Of a stretch of DNA of 64,000 nt, positions 45,691-58,925 are shown in pieces (position 1 is the stretch's first letter; the number at the start of each line of letters is the position of its first letter). Source of the stretch: Sisyra terminalis. Lineage: Eukaryota; Arthropoda; Insecta; Neuroptera; Sisyridae. The notes below the pieces were generated by a model that ran no database searches, was not told where the DNA came from, and saw only the letters and a program-made list of their open reading frames with translations. The stretch spans positions 9,362,001 through 9,426,000 of the forward strand of contig OY292278.1 of assembly GCA_958496175.1 (NCBI GenBank), given 5' to 3'. The translations under genes and the position numbers were made by a program.

Positions 45691-46327
45691 ATGGCGACGA
45701 CAACGCCAAGTTCAGCGCCTGCTTTGATCAGCATGAAAAACAAGATATCGTTTAGTGTAGACTCATTGTTAGGGACCTATAAAAGTCGGCATTCCGAACG
45801 ATATTTGAGTGATATTTTGCGTCCGAAACACTTAATTAGCGAATCGAATAGTGAAATTGGTCGGGACAGTAACGAGGGTCGTGAGGGGCACGTAAAAAAG
45901 TTAGTGAGTTGTGACGATAATGACGAATATGACAGTGATAATAACGGGTTAGTTAACGATAGTGTGGAGGATGAGGACGAGGATGCGGATATTGATGTGG
46001 AAAGCGATCGGCAAAGTGTTAGTGTAACCAGTGGTAAGAATTATGAACGAACAATTAGTGGCGAAGAAGATGAGGACGATGACAATGATGAGGATTTGAT
46101 GCACGAACGGAAAAATCGATCCCCAAGTGATCACCGTGAATTTAGCGAAAAAGCCGAACGAAATACCAGCGGTGTGGTTATACCGCAACCGTTGCACCCA
46201 ACGCCGGTAGGTTCTGGCCGGATTTTTCCGCACCATCCGCACCAGCATCCGGGTCCCGCACACCATCAAGCTTGGACGTTTCCGGGTATGCCGTGGATGC
46301 CACATTTTCGACCACCATCTCCCCAAA
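45691..46327 (+). CDS. Dr: Msx/Drop (muscle segment homeobox) protein, exon 1
   Basis: First coding exon of a homeodomain transcription factor of the Msx/msh class, which in insects patterns dorsal neuroectoderm and muscle and mostly represses. Residues 20-27 (SFSVDSLL) form an eh1-type Groucho-binding motif. Residues about 92-105 and 125-135 are strongly acidic (Asp/Glu runs). Residues about 160-212 are rich in His and Pro, with AWTFPGMPWMPHF. The start is set by an in-frame TAG three codons upstream and a favourable ACAATGG context. The exon ends in phase 1 at AAA|GTAAGT, a consensus donor at 46328; the frame beyond it runs on for 47 codons in intron DNA and is not expected in the protein. 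Adding exon 2 gives 282 residues up to homeodomain position 44. Confidence 0.93.
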
Positions 46328-46699
46328 GTAAGTACAACTTGAGTACTCTACTATACTTACAAATTGTGCCGCTACTTCTAAGTCATACTAATGCAATTTT
46401 TGGTGCACTTAACAGTAAATTATTAGGAAAAGATCAAATTTTGATTTCGAACTGCACAAACAAATATTAAAGCCTTACAACAATAAATTTATTTGAATTT
46501 CTAAAGTAAAAGTTTTAAATTTTTATACTAAATTTCCATCACTTTTACTGTTTCTATTTTTAAAATTAGATGTAAAGAAGTTTTAATGCAGAATTAAGAG
46601 TCTTACGGATAAAATATAATTGAAACTTCTCGGATAATTTTAAGCCTACACGTAAAACTCCAGAGTTGGAAAAATATTTCCAATCTTATTACCTATTCC

Positions 46700-47800
46700 A
46701 ATAAATTTTAGTCTACTTAAGCCTTTTAAAATTTAAAGCTGGAATGCTTTGTAAACTTAATAATTTATGAAGGAAAATTCATAAATTTTCCTGGAGGAAT
46801 CGACTTTAAATCAATGTTGTAAACTTTTCCTTGTTTTTTTGTTATATTTGAGTAATATTGCATTTTCTTTCGAAAACATTCGTTTTTAAGTTGCTTTTGT
46901 ATTTATGTTGGTAAAAGTAAAGCACTTATCATTTTCGGAAATATTTTTTAAGCCTAAAACAAATGAAATTTATTATTAAAATCGTTTGAGAGGTACCAAG
47001 CTTTCTGGATCTTTTAGTTGAGCCTAATATAAGAGTATTTTTTTGTAAAATATATTTGTGAGTATAGATATAAGTTAAAACGTTAGTTATAAGTACTAAA
47101 AATAGGCTTAAAAAATTTAAAATTTAACGATGGAACGCTTTGTTAACTTAACAATTTTCGATGGAAAAATTTTCCTGGAGGAAATGAATTTTGATCGAAA
47201 TTAAAGCACTTATTTTTTTGGAAATATTTTTTAAGCCTAAAACAAATGAAATTTATCTAGAAAATCGGTTGAGAGGTACCAAGCTTTTTGGAGCTTTTTA
47301 ATTCAGCCTAATAGAAAAATATTTTGTTCGTAGAATATCTTTGAAAGTATAGATATTAATCTGTTAGTTGTAAGTACTACAAATAGACTTAAATTTTTTT
47401 TAAAATTTAACGATGAAATGCTTTGTATACTTCACAATTTTCGATGGAAAATCCCCGAGTTTTCCTGAAGGAAATGAATTTTTATTGCAATACGCATCTC
47501 TAAATTATAGTTGTCCTTATCAATGATTAAAACTAAACTTTTGGTGGAAGTTTTTTCCTTGTTATATCTGAAACATAGATATTGCTTTTTCTTTCCAAAA
47601 CATTCGTTTTCAATTCATTCGTTACTATATTTATGTTGAAAAAAAGCACCTAACATTTTTTAATTCATTTTTAAGCCTAAAACAAATGAAAAATATATAG
47701 AAAATCGATTGAGAGGTTAAAGCTTTTTGGAGCTTTTTGAATCTTTGTGAGTATAGATACCAATCCGTAAGTTGTAAGTACAAAAAAACATAAAATTGAT
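46700..47800. repeat. Diverged tandem repeat in intron 1, about 3 units
   Basis: taagcctaaaacaaatgaaa recurs near 46951, 47232 and 47672. The partner block tttaacgatggaacgctttg recurs near 47112 and 47407, with an earlier relative near 46735. Periods are 280-440 bp because of internal deletions. Confidence 0.75.
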
Positions 47801-48219
47801 GGATCATGTTTGAGTTTTTATACAATTTTTTGGTTTAATTATCTAAATAATGATTAAATAATTGATTTTTAAAATTTATTATTCTCAATAGCACTATAAT
47901 TGTACCACTTACGTGGTTCATTTGATGATATATCGATTTAATTCCGTTTGATATTATTCCAAATGTTCCAAGTGGAATACTATCAAGTATAGATGGTCGT
48001 GGAAATCATAGAAAGAAAACACTACAACCGTAAAACGTGAGGTTAAAGAAAGAGAGACTCATAGACATTTTGTATTACAAAAGATTCAAAATTACTATAG
48101 GATGAATGTATATGTCTCCTCTTCTAACGTTGGGATATTCAACTGTTACAAACATCCTAAGTTTATAATGAGAATTGCCTATGTTGTTATTAATATTGGA
48201 AATATTATAGTCATATTTT

Positions 48220-48460
48220 TCAAATCAATTTTACAGGTTTAAGGGGGGCAAAGAACCTGAAAAGCACGTAAAAATGGGGCGGCATATTGTTGTTGATAAT
48301 TCCATAAAAAGTATGCTTTGAGAAAATTATGAAAAGTGCCTTTTTAAATTGTTAGAGAATTTAAAGGTATTTGGCATTTTACCAATTTTCTTGACTTAAA
48401 TGAGAAAAGGGGGCAATGATTTTCCGGGCGGCGAAAACACTCGCTGAGCTACTAGTTTTA
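48220..48460. repeat. Dispersed relative of the 54200-55460 tandem unit
   Basis: aatggggcggcatattgttg, ttgataattccataaaaagt, caattttcttgact and ccgggcggcgaaaa match, in order, blocks of the triplicated unit 6 kb downstream. Similar strand orientation. Confidence 0.7.
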
Positions 48461-49264
48461 AAAAGTTTAATTTCTTCTACTAGTTTCAATTCTAAGGACT
48501 TAGGAAAGTATTTTCCTCAATCTAAAAATTCTAGATTTTCACCAAAAAATTTTTCTTTGCAGAAATTATGATTTTCAACTACTCTCAACTACCTTACATT
48601 TATTCTTGTTTTCTTAGAATATTGGTCAACCAATAACTGTTAATTATAAAGCTACTATTCCTCTTTGACCAATTCCCTGATTATAATGCATTAAAATTTC
48701 AGTGGATTATATGATTAAGTTTTTCGAAAATTTTCCTTAAAAATCACAATGTTCTATTGCAGGTATATAAAGTTTATTTTTTGATTACTAAAGTATATTA
48801 TTCATACTAAACAACTAGTTCCATCTGTTGAGTTATTTGAGAATTTCCAAGAATATTAAATATGAATAGGTACTGAATAAAAAAAAATTCTTTTCAAGTT
48901 TAAACACTAAATATAAGTACAAAATTACAAAAATCGCAAAACGCGTTTATTCAATACTTTTGACCAAAAATAATTCAATAATTTTATATAGATTTTTGAA
49001 ACGATAAAACGATAATTTTTTGTAATACCATAGAATTGTGATAAAACTTCAGGAATACTTTGGAGGAATAATTAAGTACCTACACCAACGACATATTTAG
49101 CTAAAGTAGGTACTAATTTTAGCCCCAAAAGTGATCAATTTGCAAATTGTAGCGCTTCTTCTTGTGATTTTTTTTAGATTTGGCTTTATTTATTACTTTG
49201 GTTACAAACATACTACAAATAAATTGTTATTATTATAAAGTTTCAGATTCTCGATGATAATAAA

Positions 49265-49357
49265 TTGATAATATTCAGAGGACTAGGATCAAATAATTAG
49301 CGCATGTAATAAATAGTTTTGACTGATTATTATTTGATCCTAGTCCTCGGAATATTT
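49265..49357. repeat. Short inverted repeat, 27-bp arms
   Basis: cagaggactaggatcaaata at 49277 faces its complement around 49330-49350 with a loop of about 40 bp. It may be a small MITE or the end of a larger one. Confidence 0.7.
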
Positions 49358-50508
49358 TTACCAATTTTATAAATTGTTATATTAATCATAGATCATAAAA
49401 ATTTGTCCTCATGTTACATCAATAGTGAAAATTTATCAACGCTCATAGAAATCCACTTATCACGTACGCAAATATCAGTTTTTACTGTTAAAACTAATAA
49501 TTTTTAGTTCCTATAAAAACAATTAGTTTCTCATATAGCCATACCAAAGCAATCGTAAATTATTTGAATAAAATCGAATAATCGGCTAAAAAAAATTACC
49601 GAGCAAAAACAATTTAACGCTCTTACAAAAGATTTAACTCATTCCTAATTATTTTTTAACAAATTTATGTTATTGCTGCTGAGTTAAACGTATTTGCTGT
49701 ACGGTAATTAAAACACTAACGATAAATTTGCTTTCAAGAAATATATATTTGCAAGATATTCTAAAATCAATGTTAAGATTTTTTCTCCTAATCTATGGGA
49801 ACAATGATAATTAAATGATGATACTCAAATTTTATTTAGCTTGTATCCTTAAACATGTGCGAATATCAATAAAAAATCGGTAAGAATTTAATAAATCATA
49901 GTTAATCAATTACGAAAAGCGGTTGTGATTAATTGCGATTTGATTATAATATGCAAAGTCGGCATCATAAGTGTTACATCGAGTTTATGTTTTTTTTTCT
50001 TAGCGGGTCGTAAGCTGTTTATGAATGAAACCCAGCAGGTGGTTATTTGGAATCTTTTGAAACATATCGGCTTGATTAGGCCCCAAAACTTCTCAGAAAA
50101 TATTTATAACCGACGGCGAATAAAACGTTAATATCTCAGAAAGTAAGCCTACAGAATATTCAAGCTATTATGACTAAAGAAAAAAAATGCTGTATTTGTG
50201 ATTTTGATTGGGAAAATTAAGGCTTAGATTCTCGAGTAGATATCTATTTTTATTATATATGAAAAAATCGATTGAATACAAGTAGATTAGGAGTTTATCA
50301 TTTTATTTTCATATTAGCAACTACCCGAAAAAGTATCATCAATTTTCAAATTTATAGTTTAAAAATTGTTTTTTTTAACGGAAAATTGGCTTAATTTTGA
50401 GAATCAATTTTCCCATGTAACTCAAATTTGTGCAATTTCTTTGGCTAGTTTTTTTCTTTTGTTAGGCTTAACTTAAATGTTGCAAAGAGTATCAAAACTT
50501 TTACATTT

Positions 50509-51247
50509 TACTGGATTTTTTTTTGGTCCCATCGTGAAATTTTGTTGGAAATACCAAAAAAAAAAAAAAAATCCCTGAAAGTTTGAGCCCTTAATATTAA
50601 TTTTAAGTCCTCGACCCAGACGTGTAAAGATTTCCCATTGAAAATACACGGAAACTCTGATTTTTTATTTTTAAATTTCTATATCTCAGCGGCATTTCAT
50701 GGGATCGCTTTTACCGAAGATGGTTTTTTCTCAGAATTAAACGCTCTACAAAAGTGCCCATTGCGACAAAGTCGTAACTCACACCGGTGAGGTAGTACGG
50801 GCCACTGAACCTGATTTGTCCATAAAATTCAAGGCATAAAAGTAGGAAATCAAATTCTCTACAAGTTTTTCATTTATAATTTTTCCGTAGCTCTTGTTAT
50901 TTACGAGATAAATGCAAAAAAAACGCAAATTTTATGGAAAAATCAGGTTCAGTGGCCCGAACTACCTCACCGATGTGAGTTACGACTTTGTCGCAATGGG
51001 CACTTTTGTAGAGCGTTTAATTCTGAGAAAAAAACCATCTTCGGTAAAAGTGATCCCATGAAATGCCGCTGAGATATAGAAATTTAAAAATAAAAAATCA
51101 GAGTTTCCGTGTATTTTCAATGGGAAATCTTTACACGTCTTGGTCGAGGATTTAAAATTAATATTAAGGGCTTAAACTTTCAGGGAATTTTTTTTTTGGT
51201 ATTTCCAACAAAATTTCACGATGGGACCAAAAAAAATCACCCTAGTG
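50509..51247. mobile_element. Foldback element family C, 739 bp palindrome
   Basis: Outer ends ggtcccatcgtgaaattttg (50525) and its complement (to about 51228). Arms of about 350 bp are nearly identical, meeting near 50878. Blocks include gcggcatttcatgggatc, tacaaaagtgcccattgcga and gaacctgatttttcc-like sequence. The subterminal ctgaaagtttgagcccttaa echoes family B. No protein encoded. Confidence 0.88.
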
Positions 51248-54199
51248 AAGCCCGAAATATGAAGAATGTTTTGCTTTCAAAACGTAGTAACTTTCGTAAG
51301 ATTAAAATTTTTTTCTTTAATAATTGACTCGTTTATTTTGAAAGTGGCTTAAGTCCATTTCAAGACGGTCTATATGGTGATTCTTCTTCTTGTAACTAGA
51401 ACAAAGTATGTTAATTATTTAACTGCTAAGTTTTCACAAATTACTGATTGCATTTTATTTGTTAACATAAACGCCAATTATTCCCTTCTCCTTAGTTTCT
51501 TATATTCCTATGGTTAAAAATGATAATACTTTAGGGATATAACTCAAATTTTTGGTGCAACTGTGACTCATACTCTAAAGGGGAAATGTGAAACACAATT
51601 TAATCTGCAACTATAGTTGAAACAAGTAAGTTAAAACTTTTGACAGAAAATAAAATTTTCCAAAAATGAAAATTTAACAATAAATAATTTGGTACTTAAG
51701 CAGAGATGTACGTATAAGGTTATCAAAGAGTGGAATGGAAAATTCTTAAGTATCTTAAGTCGTATATTTTGTAATTGAAATGTAATAGGAAGAGGGGAAT
51801 TTAAATTAATAAAAATGGTCCCAGTATAATAAAAATTTCTCTTATTTTGTAAAAATGAAGTTACGAACTGCAGTTCTGAACAAATTGTGCCATTGTGCAA
51901 TGAATTTGCAGCTTAATTTTTGTATGCTATACCCAAATCACTTCATATACGTTTGCTTTTCAAAAATTTTCAATTTTCCTAACGTAAAACTCTTAGTTAA
52001 TGTTTAAATTACCAAAAATTGGCTGTTTAAATTAAGAAAATAATCAAACATGGAAAAAATTTACACTTTTACTAACTAAGTTGGTGTTAATGTTTGTTAA
52101 ATCATCGCCAATTGCCTTAAAACTCAATTGATTTATTTTCTTAAAGATTTAAGTATAAGTCTTACTAACAAATTGGTGTATTAAAAGATTGAAAGTTTTG
52201 ATTCAGAAAAAAGCTTTTGCTTTTGAAACTTTGATTGTTAATTGTTAGAGGTATCAAAAATTTAAGCAGAATTTTGCACCGAAAAGTCGATAAAAAAGGT
52301 ATCAAATAATTTTATTTTACCATCCAAAATCTAAAGAATCAATAACCATTTATTCTTCTACAAACCTCAACTTGGGTTATTTGGGTTTTACATTGTAAAA
52401 GAAGAGTTTCAAGAGTCAAAAGACTTTCTGTTTACATAAATGGATCAATTTAATCTCAAAATTGATATTAGAATCTTTGATTCCCAAATATTTTTTTGCT
52501 GTACAACTCGGTTTTTGATAGCTAAGTACTTCAGTGTATAGTATGCAAGTTTCGATCTTTTTATTGCATTTCATCTTTTCCTAATTTATAAAAGATTATA
52601 AATCCAATTTCCAATTGACTTTAGATACAGAAATTAATTTAGTTTGGGAAAATTTAATGTTTTAAAAAGGAATAAACCAAATCAAAGTTTATGTATCACT
52701 CCGTTAAAGATAAACGGTATAAAGATAGGCCTAAACTGGTCACCTGTTGATAATAAAATAATAAAAAGCTCAGCTTTTTTTGAATAAAAACTCCTAGAGA
52801 TACCAAATTATGAAAATAGTAAATTCACATTGAATTGAAGCACAAAAATCAATGTTTTTCTTTGTCCATATTTCACCAATTTTTGTAAGTGTGCAAAATT
52901 TATTTTTGAATTTTTTTTTTCGTTCTGGCACTTAAAACACGTTTTTCAATGCCAATTTTCATTATTTACCTTGCTAATGCACAATAAATGCGAAATAAAT
53001 TTTCCATAGTTTTCATGAAAACAAATTAAATTTTCTTTCAATTAACAACAATTTCAGTGGAGAGGCCATTGTAAATATAGGTTTTTCATAAACGTGTTTC
53101 AATTTGCGTTGATAATTTCCTTCGACACGCCTCGTAAATGATAAGAGTAATTTTAATGGCTGAGGAAACTTTTGCAAAAGACATTGAACATTTACACTTA
53201 TTTTCTTTCCTCGTTAAACATATAAATATTACATAAACGAAAAATTTGGATTTGAAATCAAAAAATTATGAAATTTCAACAAAAAAAAAATAGAGTTTAT
53301 AACGCATGTTAATTGAAAAACGTCCATATTGCGTTACAACATTAATAATATTTAATTAGAATTGAAATATCAACACATCATTCTGCCAATTATATATACT
53401 ATTGAATCTGAAATTGAAAATCTATGCGTATTAAAAAGCCCTCATTGCGTTAACATTATACAAATAAATTACAAGTTTTTATTATTATCAGCCCCCATAT
53501 CTTTTCCGATCGAATTACAAGCTGATTGTATAAATAATTTGCTTGCAAAAAGACAGACTCTTGAAATCGCCGTGGAAAGTGCATATAATTCATTAAAATG
53601 TTTAACAAGGCATTAAAATCAATTATTATGTTATGAAGGTACGTTTATTCAATGAATTGTTGGTTTTATTAATTAAAAATAATTGAAAAAAAAGTCAAGA
53701 AATTGGTCTTAACTGCATTTTTCTGGTCAAAGATTAAAATGTTTTTAACTGGTGAAGATAATGTTGGATGAAGTTTAGTCCATAGTAATTAACTTTTGAT
53801 GCCAATTTAACATTAAGTAATTGCAATTAACAAACATTTTTTGGTCCAACTCCCTTTCGTTGTCGCACACTATGGAAAAACTTTCCCCTTCGCACAAAAA
53901 TCTAAAACTTTCGAACACTTCGCTCCAATTACGATTTAAAACTTACAAATTACTTTTGATATTTATTTTTCAAATTAAACATTGGTTTATTAAATACCTC
54001 CTACCCCTAGTTGAACACTTAATTGTGTAAATTAGGGGTTTAGGATATGAGCAAATTGCATACAAAGAAAGTTGTGGAAAATAGCAATTTTTATTAACTT
54101 TTCCAAATAAAAATTGGTACTAAACCGGCGGTAAAAGAATGACAAAAATATTAAATACCTTATACCTTTATAATACCTTATACCTTATACCTTTAAAAA

Positions 54200-55460
54200 T
54201 ATTAAACACCTTTGATTAGCTAAACTCAACTCTGAACTAAATAATTCAGCCCTGAATTTTAAAGTAAAGTTTCATCATTCAACTCTATAGGCTGGACAAT
54301 TTCAAACGATAGCCAAAAAAATAAATTTCATATGTAAACTTATTTTTTAAAAAATAAGGCTTAATTTTTGGCAAATTACCAATTTTTGTAGAGAGGGAGG
54401 TCCAGGGGGACCATGGCCCCCGGTGCTTCATGAAAATGGGACGGCTAATTGATATTGATAATTCCATAAAAAAGTTAAAGTTTACGAAAAAAACGAAAAC
54501 TATATTTTTAAATAATTAAAGAATTGAAAGATATTGGATTTTTTCCCAATTTTCTTGACTAATGACGGAAAAAAGGAGCAAAGAATTTCTGGTTGGTTCC
54601 GGGCGACGAAAATGTTTGATATACTACTACCAATAAATGCACAAAACTGCATTTAAATTGAACATAAGAAGGCTATATCAAAAATACTTAATATCAAGAC
54701 CTTTAATTAGCTAAATCCGACTCTGAACTAAATAATTCAGCTCTGAATTTTAGGGTAAATTTTCATCATTCGGCTCTATAGGCTGGACAATTACAAAACG
54801 ATAGCCAAAGAAATAAATTTCATATGTAAACTTAATAATTCATAATTCCATAAAAAGTTAAACTTTTAGGAAAACACGAATACTATATTTTTAAATAATT
54901 GAAGAATTGAAAGATGTTGGATTTTCCCCAATTTTCTTAGCTAATGCAGAAAAAAGGGGGCAAATAATTTCAGGTTGGTTCTGGGCGGTGAAAATACATG
55001 GTACACTAGTACCAATAAATGCACAAAACTGCATTTAAATTGAACATAAGAAGACTATATCAAAAATACTTATTATCAAGACCATTAATTACTTAAATCC
55101 GACTCTGAACTAAACAATTTAGCCCTGAATTTTACGGAAAGTTTCATCATTCTACTCTATAGGCTGGACAATTTCAAACGATAGCCAAAGAAATGAATTT
55201 CATATGTTAACATATTTAGTCATGTAATGGCTAAATTTAGCCATAGTTACCCAGTAGTTCATGAAAATGGGATGCCTAATTGATATTAAAAGTTCCATAA
55301 AAAATTAAAGTTTGAGAAAAATACGAAGAGTATATTTTTAAATATTTCAAGAATTGAAAGGTATTGGATTTTTCCCCAATTTTCTTGACTAATGACGGAA
55401 AAAAGGGGCAAAGAATTTCCAGTTGGTTCCGGGTGGCAAAAATGCATAAAACTGCATTTA
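54200..55460. repeat. Tandem triplication, unit 380-490 bp
   Basis: Units start near 54205, 54697 and 55078 with aattagctaaatccgactct-like sequence. Each contains ctctataggctggacaattt, ataaatttcatatgtaaact, a variable middle, and gaattgaaagatattggatt. The first unit carries an extra GC-rich stretch (gggggaccatggcccccgg, 54404). A short (ataccttatacc)n run precedes the array at 54160-54200. Confidence 0.85.
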
Positions 55461-58010
55461 AATCGGGAAATTAAATATAAGATAACTATTTCAAATAAAA
55501 TAGATAAGAATCTTTGATTTAAATTTCTTCTATTAACAAATTTGGACTTCGAATTTATGCTTTTCTGAAAATTAATGCAAAATTTATTATTCTAATGAAA
55601 AACTAATATTATTTATGGGTTTTGTTTTATAAAATCTTCAAAATGCATAAAATTTTCCTTTAAACCAATACTATTAAATTTACTTGCATAAATTCCTACC
55701 CTTAAAAAGGGCAAAAAATTAAACAGGAATAAATTAAATAGGGAAAGTTTCCATAGTAAAAATCTTTAAGAAACTATGGCTAAATGTTTTCATTAATTTC
55801 CACGAGAATAATACGAATTTTTTTTTGCCATTTCCAATTTTTGATAATTGCCCAATCCTCAAAGCTTTATACTCTGTCCTACCTTGTTCTTCACCTATAT
55901 CTTCCTATTCTAATATCTTCTTATACCTATAATCTCCTTATACGTCATCGCTATCGATATATAAGTCGTTCAATGTACAATTCGATTAACTCCATTTTTT
56001 GAAAAATCTTAAAATTAATTATGAAACTACTTGTTAAAGTCATAACTTTTTATATGTATCATAATTTGCCTGAATATTGACAATTAAACACCAAAAATAA
56101 TAAAACTTTTTTGGTCAATTTTTGGTCAATAAATGGTCTATTTCAGAGGCCTTTTTGATAAATTTCTCAAATTTTTGTTTTATGGAGTTAATCGTTTTAT
56201 ACACTGAACGGTTTATATGTTGATTTAAATGGTTATCTTTCGAGACCAGATAAGTTTTAGAAGAAAAGTAAGCGGTCTACAAAAATTAAGTTTCATTATT
56301 TTTTATGAGATTGTACGTTCAAAAGTTAAACTTCAGTGCCCTAATTCTTAAGTGCAACTTAAAAAAATAATTCCATATTTCTTTAGGCAATAAAACGCTT
56401 TACTAATTATGTCTTACAAAATTTTAATTAGGTTTATAGTTCAAAAAAATTCATTTTTAAATTCGCATTAATTATCGATTTTAAAATCAATATTCTTATA
56501 AAGTGAATTTCGATTTCGAAATTTTTAAGTTTGCATTATGTTTAACGCTATATAAGAAAAAAAATGAAGTTATTAGTTCAAGTATACAGGTATGAAAATA
56601 TCTTTAATGCTTTGTTCAAGAAATGGAATCATAATTTAAAAAAAAAAATAACGAAAAGACAATAAGTCTTTTTGCAACATTGAAAGCTGACAATTGCTGT
56701 TTATAGCCCCGCATTTTTATCGACTAAACGACTAAAAATCAGATAATCTCATATACAAGGTGTTTTAAAACAACCTAGTACCATAAACCTGAAAAATAAA
56801 TTGTCATTCTAAAAAAAAATCAAGGATAAAAAAATCCCTAATTGATTCAGCCATTGTTGTCTGGTGGAACCTGAAAGTTTTTCCCTAATACTGAATCGCA
56901 AATAATTAATTAAAAACGGTTTTTTTACGCCAATTTGCCACACTATATGCAATATATATATAGCCACTAATTAGTATGATATTGGCCCTCTCGTTCCCGA
57001 TTAATATACAATTTGTTGGGAGTGAGAAGAATGTAAGACTTGATTTAATGGCAACTAATTGGAAATATAGAGAATAGATGTACAGCATGAATCTGGTGTG
57101 ACGATCAAAGTCTATTTGTTCGCAATGTTAGAACTCTGTGTATGTGTAAGTATTTAGAAAATGCTTTAATTAATCGTTAATTAATCGATTCCGCGATCAC
57201 AGTATCGGCAGCTTGCTACTGTGGAATTCGATCTTGGATATACGAAATAAATAAAAAAAAATACGATTGGACTTGGCTGTACTTTTAAAAACGACGTTAA
57301 AACTGAAGTGGAAAAAAAAATTGGAAAAATTGTGTATAACATTGTTGAGTTGTTTTTACTTTCCATTTGCTAAAAATCGCGAAAGGAAATTATGACTACA
57401 AACAAGTATTCTATGGTACAATTAAATATAAATTATAACGAGATTGACAGAGAAAATATGATGGAAAAAGTGTGGATTGATAAGAAGTAGTCGATTAGTG
57501 ATTGGAATCTTAATTTTTTTGGTCGTTAAAATAAAATTAAATGGTAGTTTGCAGCTTCCAAAATCATCACATTTACGGAAAGTATGTGATAAAATTCAAG
57601 GGAGAAAATTTTCCAATTCTGCTGTTTTCCTCAAAGAATTTTTTTGTCAATTTATTTCTGAAGTTTGATTCTAAAAATTTGAAAAAACTTCCACCAAAAA
57701 ATAGCTTTAATTGAGCTTTAAGAGACCCACTTAGGTGTGTGATCAATGGGTTTGTGTCTCAACTAAAATTTATTTCAGAAACGGAAAACAATAGTTAACA
57801 TTTAAAAGCTCTAACATTCAAATAATCTATACATTACAAAGTCTTCATATTTAAATGAGAACACAGAAACAATTAAAAATTTCTTTGAAATATCTCACTT
57901 AATTAAACATAAATTTATAATAATCTTCCTTCTTCAGCACATTTTTGCAGCCACATTACTGAAATTGCAGTGCGGCTGCTCTAATTGTTTTGAAAATTAA
58001 CCACGGAAAT

Positions 58011-58070
58011 CAGTTTAACGCACGCGGTTTTCTTCTAATGGTAAGTGGCGACATCCGCGTGCGTTTAATC
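58011..58070. promoter_or_regulatory. Inverted CACGCG pair in a GC-richer intronic patch
   Basis: AACGCACGCGG (58017-58027) faces CCGCGTGCGTT (58055-58065), an exact 11-bp inverted repeat around 27 bp. CACGCG is the core of Hairy/E(spl)-class repressor sites. GTAAGTGG in the spacer resembles an NK-2 class site. Function is inferred. Confidence 0.35.
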
Positions 58071-58782
58071 GCCAATTTCCCTTTCAAATGTAAATTTATT
58101 TGCCAGAATCAAAGAAAGGACAAAAGCCATGTAAAGAAATTGAAAGAATTGCCAGTCCAAAGAAAATATTTTCCTTGATTTAGTTAACGCTATTGAAGCT
58201 ATTTCATTATTTCATATTGAATTACGCCTAATTAATTTAATTATTTCTACACTGAAATTTTTGCAATATAATTTGTAAGATAACATATACTAAAGATTTC
58301 CACATCAAGTGCGATTTAATTACTATCAATTGTACGTGTAAATTTCAAACTTTTTCTACTAAAGCTTTTGAATTTATATACTTAAAATTGAATAATGAGA
58401 TGCTAAAGTATCGCCAAAATAACTAACATTGTAAAAAAATTTAACCCTGATTTCCGAATTAAATCGGTAGAAAAATCACTAGGCAATACATCTATCAAAT
58501 AATGTACATAGTGCAACAATAAACAACTTATACCAAGATCCACCCCTCAAATAAACCAAAAAGCTTTTCAAAGAAAGGAACTACAACTATGATCTCAATT
58601 ATTTGAATGAATGTTTTTACAACCTTTAGATTTTTGAAAAGTTTCAATGAAGAAAATATTTTTTTCATAATTAAATATAATAAATGATAAAATTCAGATC
58701 TCAGCTTTTATTTTTTTAAATAAGAAGACAATTCAGGTTGTTTAAGATCAGTTTTTTTATTTAATATTTTTACTATTCAATT

Positions 58783-58819
58783 AGCTACGTTTCGTTACGT
58801 ATCGTAACTTCATCAGGCT
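58783..58819 (-). ncRNA. Hammerhead ribozyme-like motif, family 2, left arm
   Basis: Minus strand AGC-CTGATGA-A-GTTAC-GATAC-GTAAC-GAAACGTA-GCT. Stem II is 5 bp with a 5-base loop, and AGC/GCT gives a 3-bp helix I. This is the best-preserved family 2 core. Helix III is the minimal ACGT form. Confidence 0.7.
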
Positions 58820-58888
58820 TCTTGATTCACAAATAAAATTTATCTATTGAATTTAAATTGAAAATATTTTATTTTTGTGAATCAAGAA

Positions 58889-58925
58889 GCCTGATGAAGT
58901 TACAATACGTAACAAAACGTAGCTA
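58889..58925 (+). ncRNA. Hammerhead-like motif, family 2, right arm, broken core
   Basis: CTGATGA at 58892-58898 and stem II are present, but the GAAAC box reads AAAAC near 58914, which removes the conserved G12. Probably inactive. Confidence 0.5.

Noticed and set aside
45949..46326. 125-codon minus-strand frame over exon 1
   Set aside because: Shadow of the Msx exon 1 coding sequence.
46328..46470. Continuation of the exon 1 frame to a stop at 46470
   Set aside because: A consensus GTAAGT donor at 46328 and a phase-matched acceptor at 63784 give the homeodomain; the continuation is AT-rich intron sequence.
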